Origin: DHVE2 group archaeon
GTDB taxonomy: Archaea; Thermoplasmatota; Thermoplasmata; Thermoplasmatales; Aciduliprofundaceae
Reading direction: 5' to 3'
Length of the DNA: 12,668 bases
NCBI GenBank assembly: GCA_015522955.1
Contig: WALG01000089.1
Location: 1-12,668 of the forward strand
Shown here: positions 12,610-12,668 of the stretch, piece by piece
Layout of the letters: each line of letters begins with the position of its first letter
How positions within the stretch are numbered: position 1 is the first letter of the stretch
Translations under genes and position numbers: made by a program
The notes under the pieces: generated by a model
What the model saw: the letters and a program-made list of their open reading frames with translations, nothing else
What the model was told of the DNA's origin: nothing
Databases searched by the model: none

Positions 12610-12668
12610 TATATGAGATTATTTAATTTTAAAAAAACAGTAATGTCTGGTTAGGGACTTATGCACTC

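Noticed and set aside
12610..12668. Start of another gene at ATG 12661
   Set aside because: Only eight bases remain, and the AT-rich stretch at 12622-12632 is about 35 bases away, too far for a clear leaderless start.

Overview
The window looks like chromosomal DNA from a thermophilic euryarchaeon. The archaeal evidence is an archaeal-type tRNA-guanine transglycosylase with a C-terminal PUA domain, a Nop5 C/D-box RNP core protein, ubiquitin-fold and E1-like genes of the MoaD/SAMP kind, and many TATA-type promoters placed about 24-28 bases before a start codon (leaderless transcripts). Frequent AGA/AGG and ATA codons and K/E/I-rich proteins suggest a thermophile. An Aciduliprofundum/DHVE2-like member of Thermoplasmatota is my best guess; this is inference and was not checked against a database.

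Layout. Bases 1-110 hold what may be the 5' end of a membrane-protein gene leaving the left edge on the minus strand. Bases 178-6351 are a minus-strand block. In transcription order (right to left) it holds an E1-like MoeB/ThiF gene (split by a frameshift), a MoaD-like carrier, a PLP-dependent Orn/Lys/Arg decarboxylase (split by a frameshift at eight C residues), a MIP18/DUF59 protein, an M23-fold protein, a HAD phosphatase and tgtA. Most of these have their own promoter; moeB-moaD and HAD-tgtA are tightly coupled pairs. Bases 6439-8516 (+) are a two-gene ABC exporter. Bases 8513-10669 (-) hold an OsmC protein and an operon of zinc-ribbon protein, Nop5 and MoaE. Bases 10986-12609 (+) hold a winged-helix regulator, an acidic helical protein, a small one-helix membrane protein and an ICMT-like membrane methyltransferase.

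How the genes work together. MoaD, the E1-like protein and MoaE form the sulfur-transfer core of molybdopterin synthesis; the first two may also serve tRNA thiolation or protein modification. TgtA and Nop5 act in tRNA and RNA modification. The regulator cluster at the right is uncharacterised and is the best candidate here for something undescribed.

Main points of interest: TgtA keeps both catalytic aspartates but has lost all three zinc-binding cysteines. Two conserved genes carry single-base frameshifts within about 1.7 kb, which may be sequence error or real. Promoter positions argue for start codons different from the longest open frames in several genes. I see no tRNA, rRNA, CRISPR array, insertion sequence or prophage, and no convincing novel defence system.
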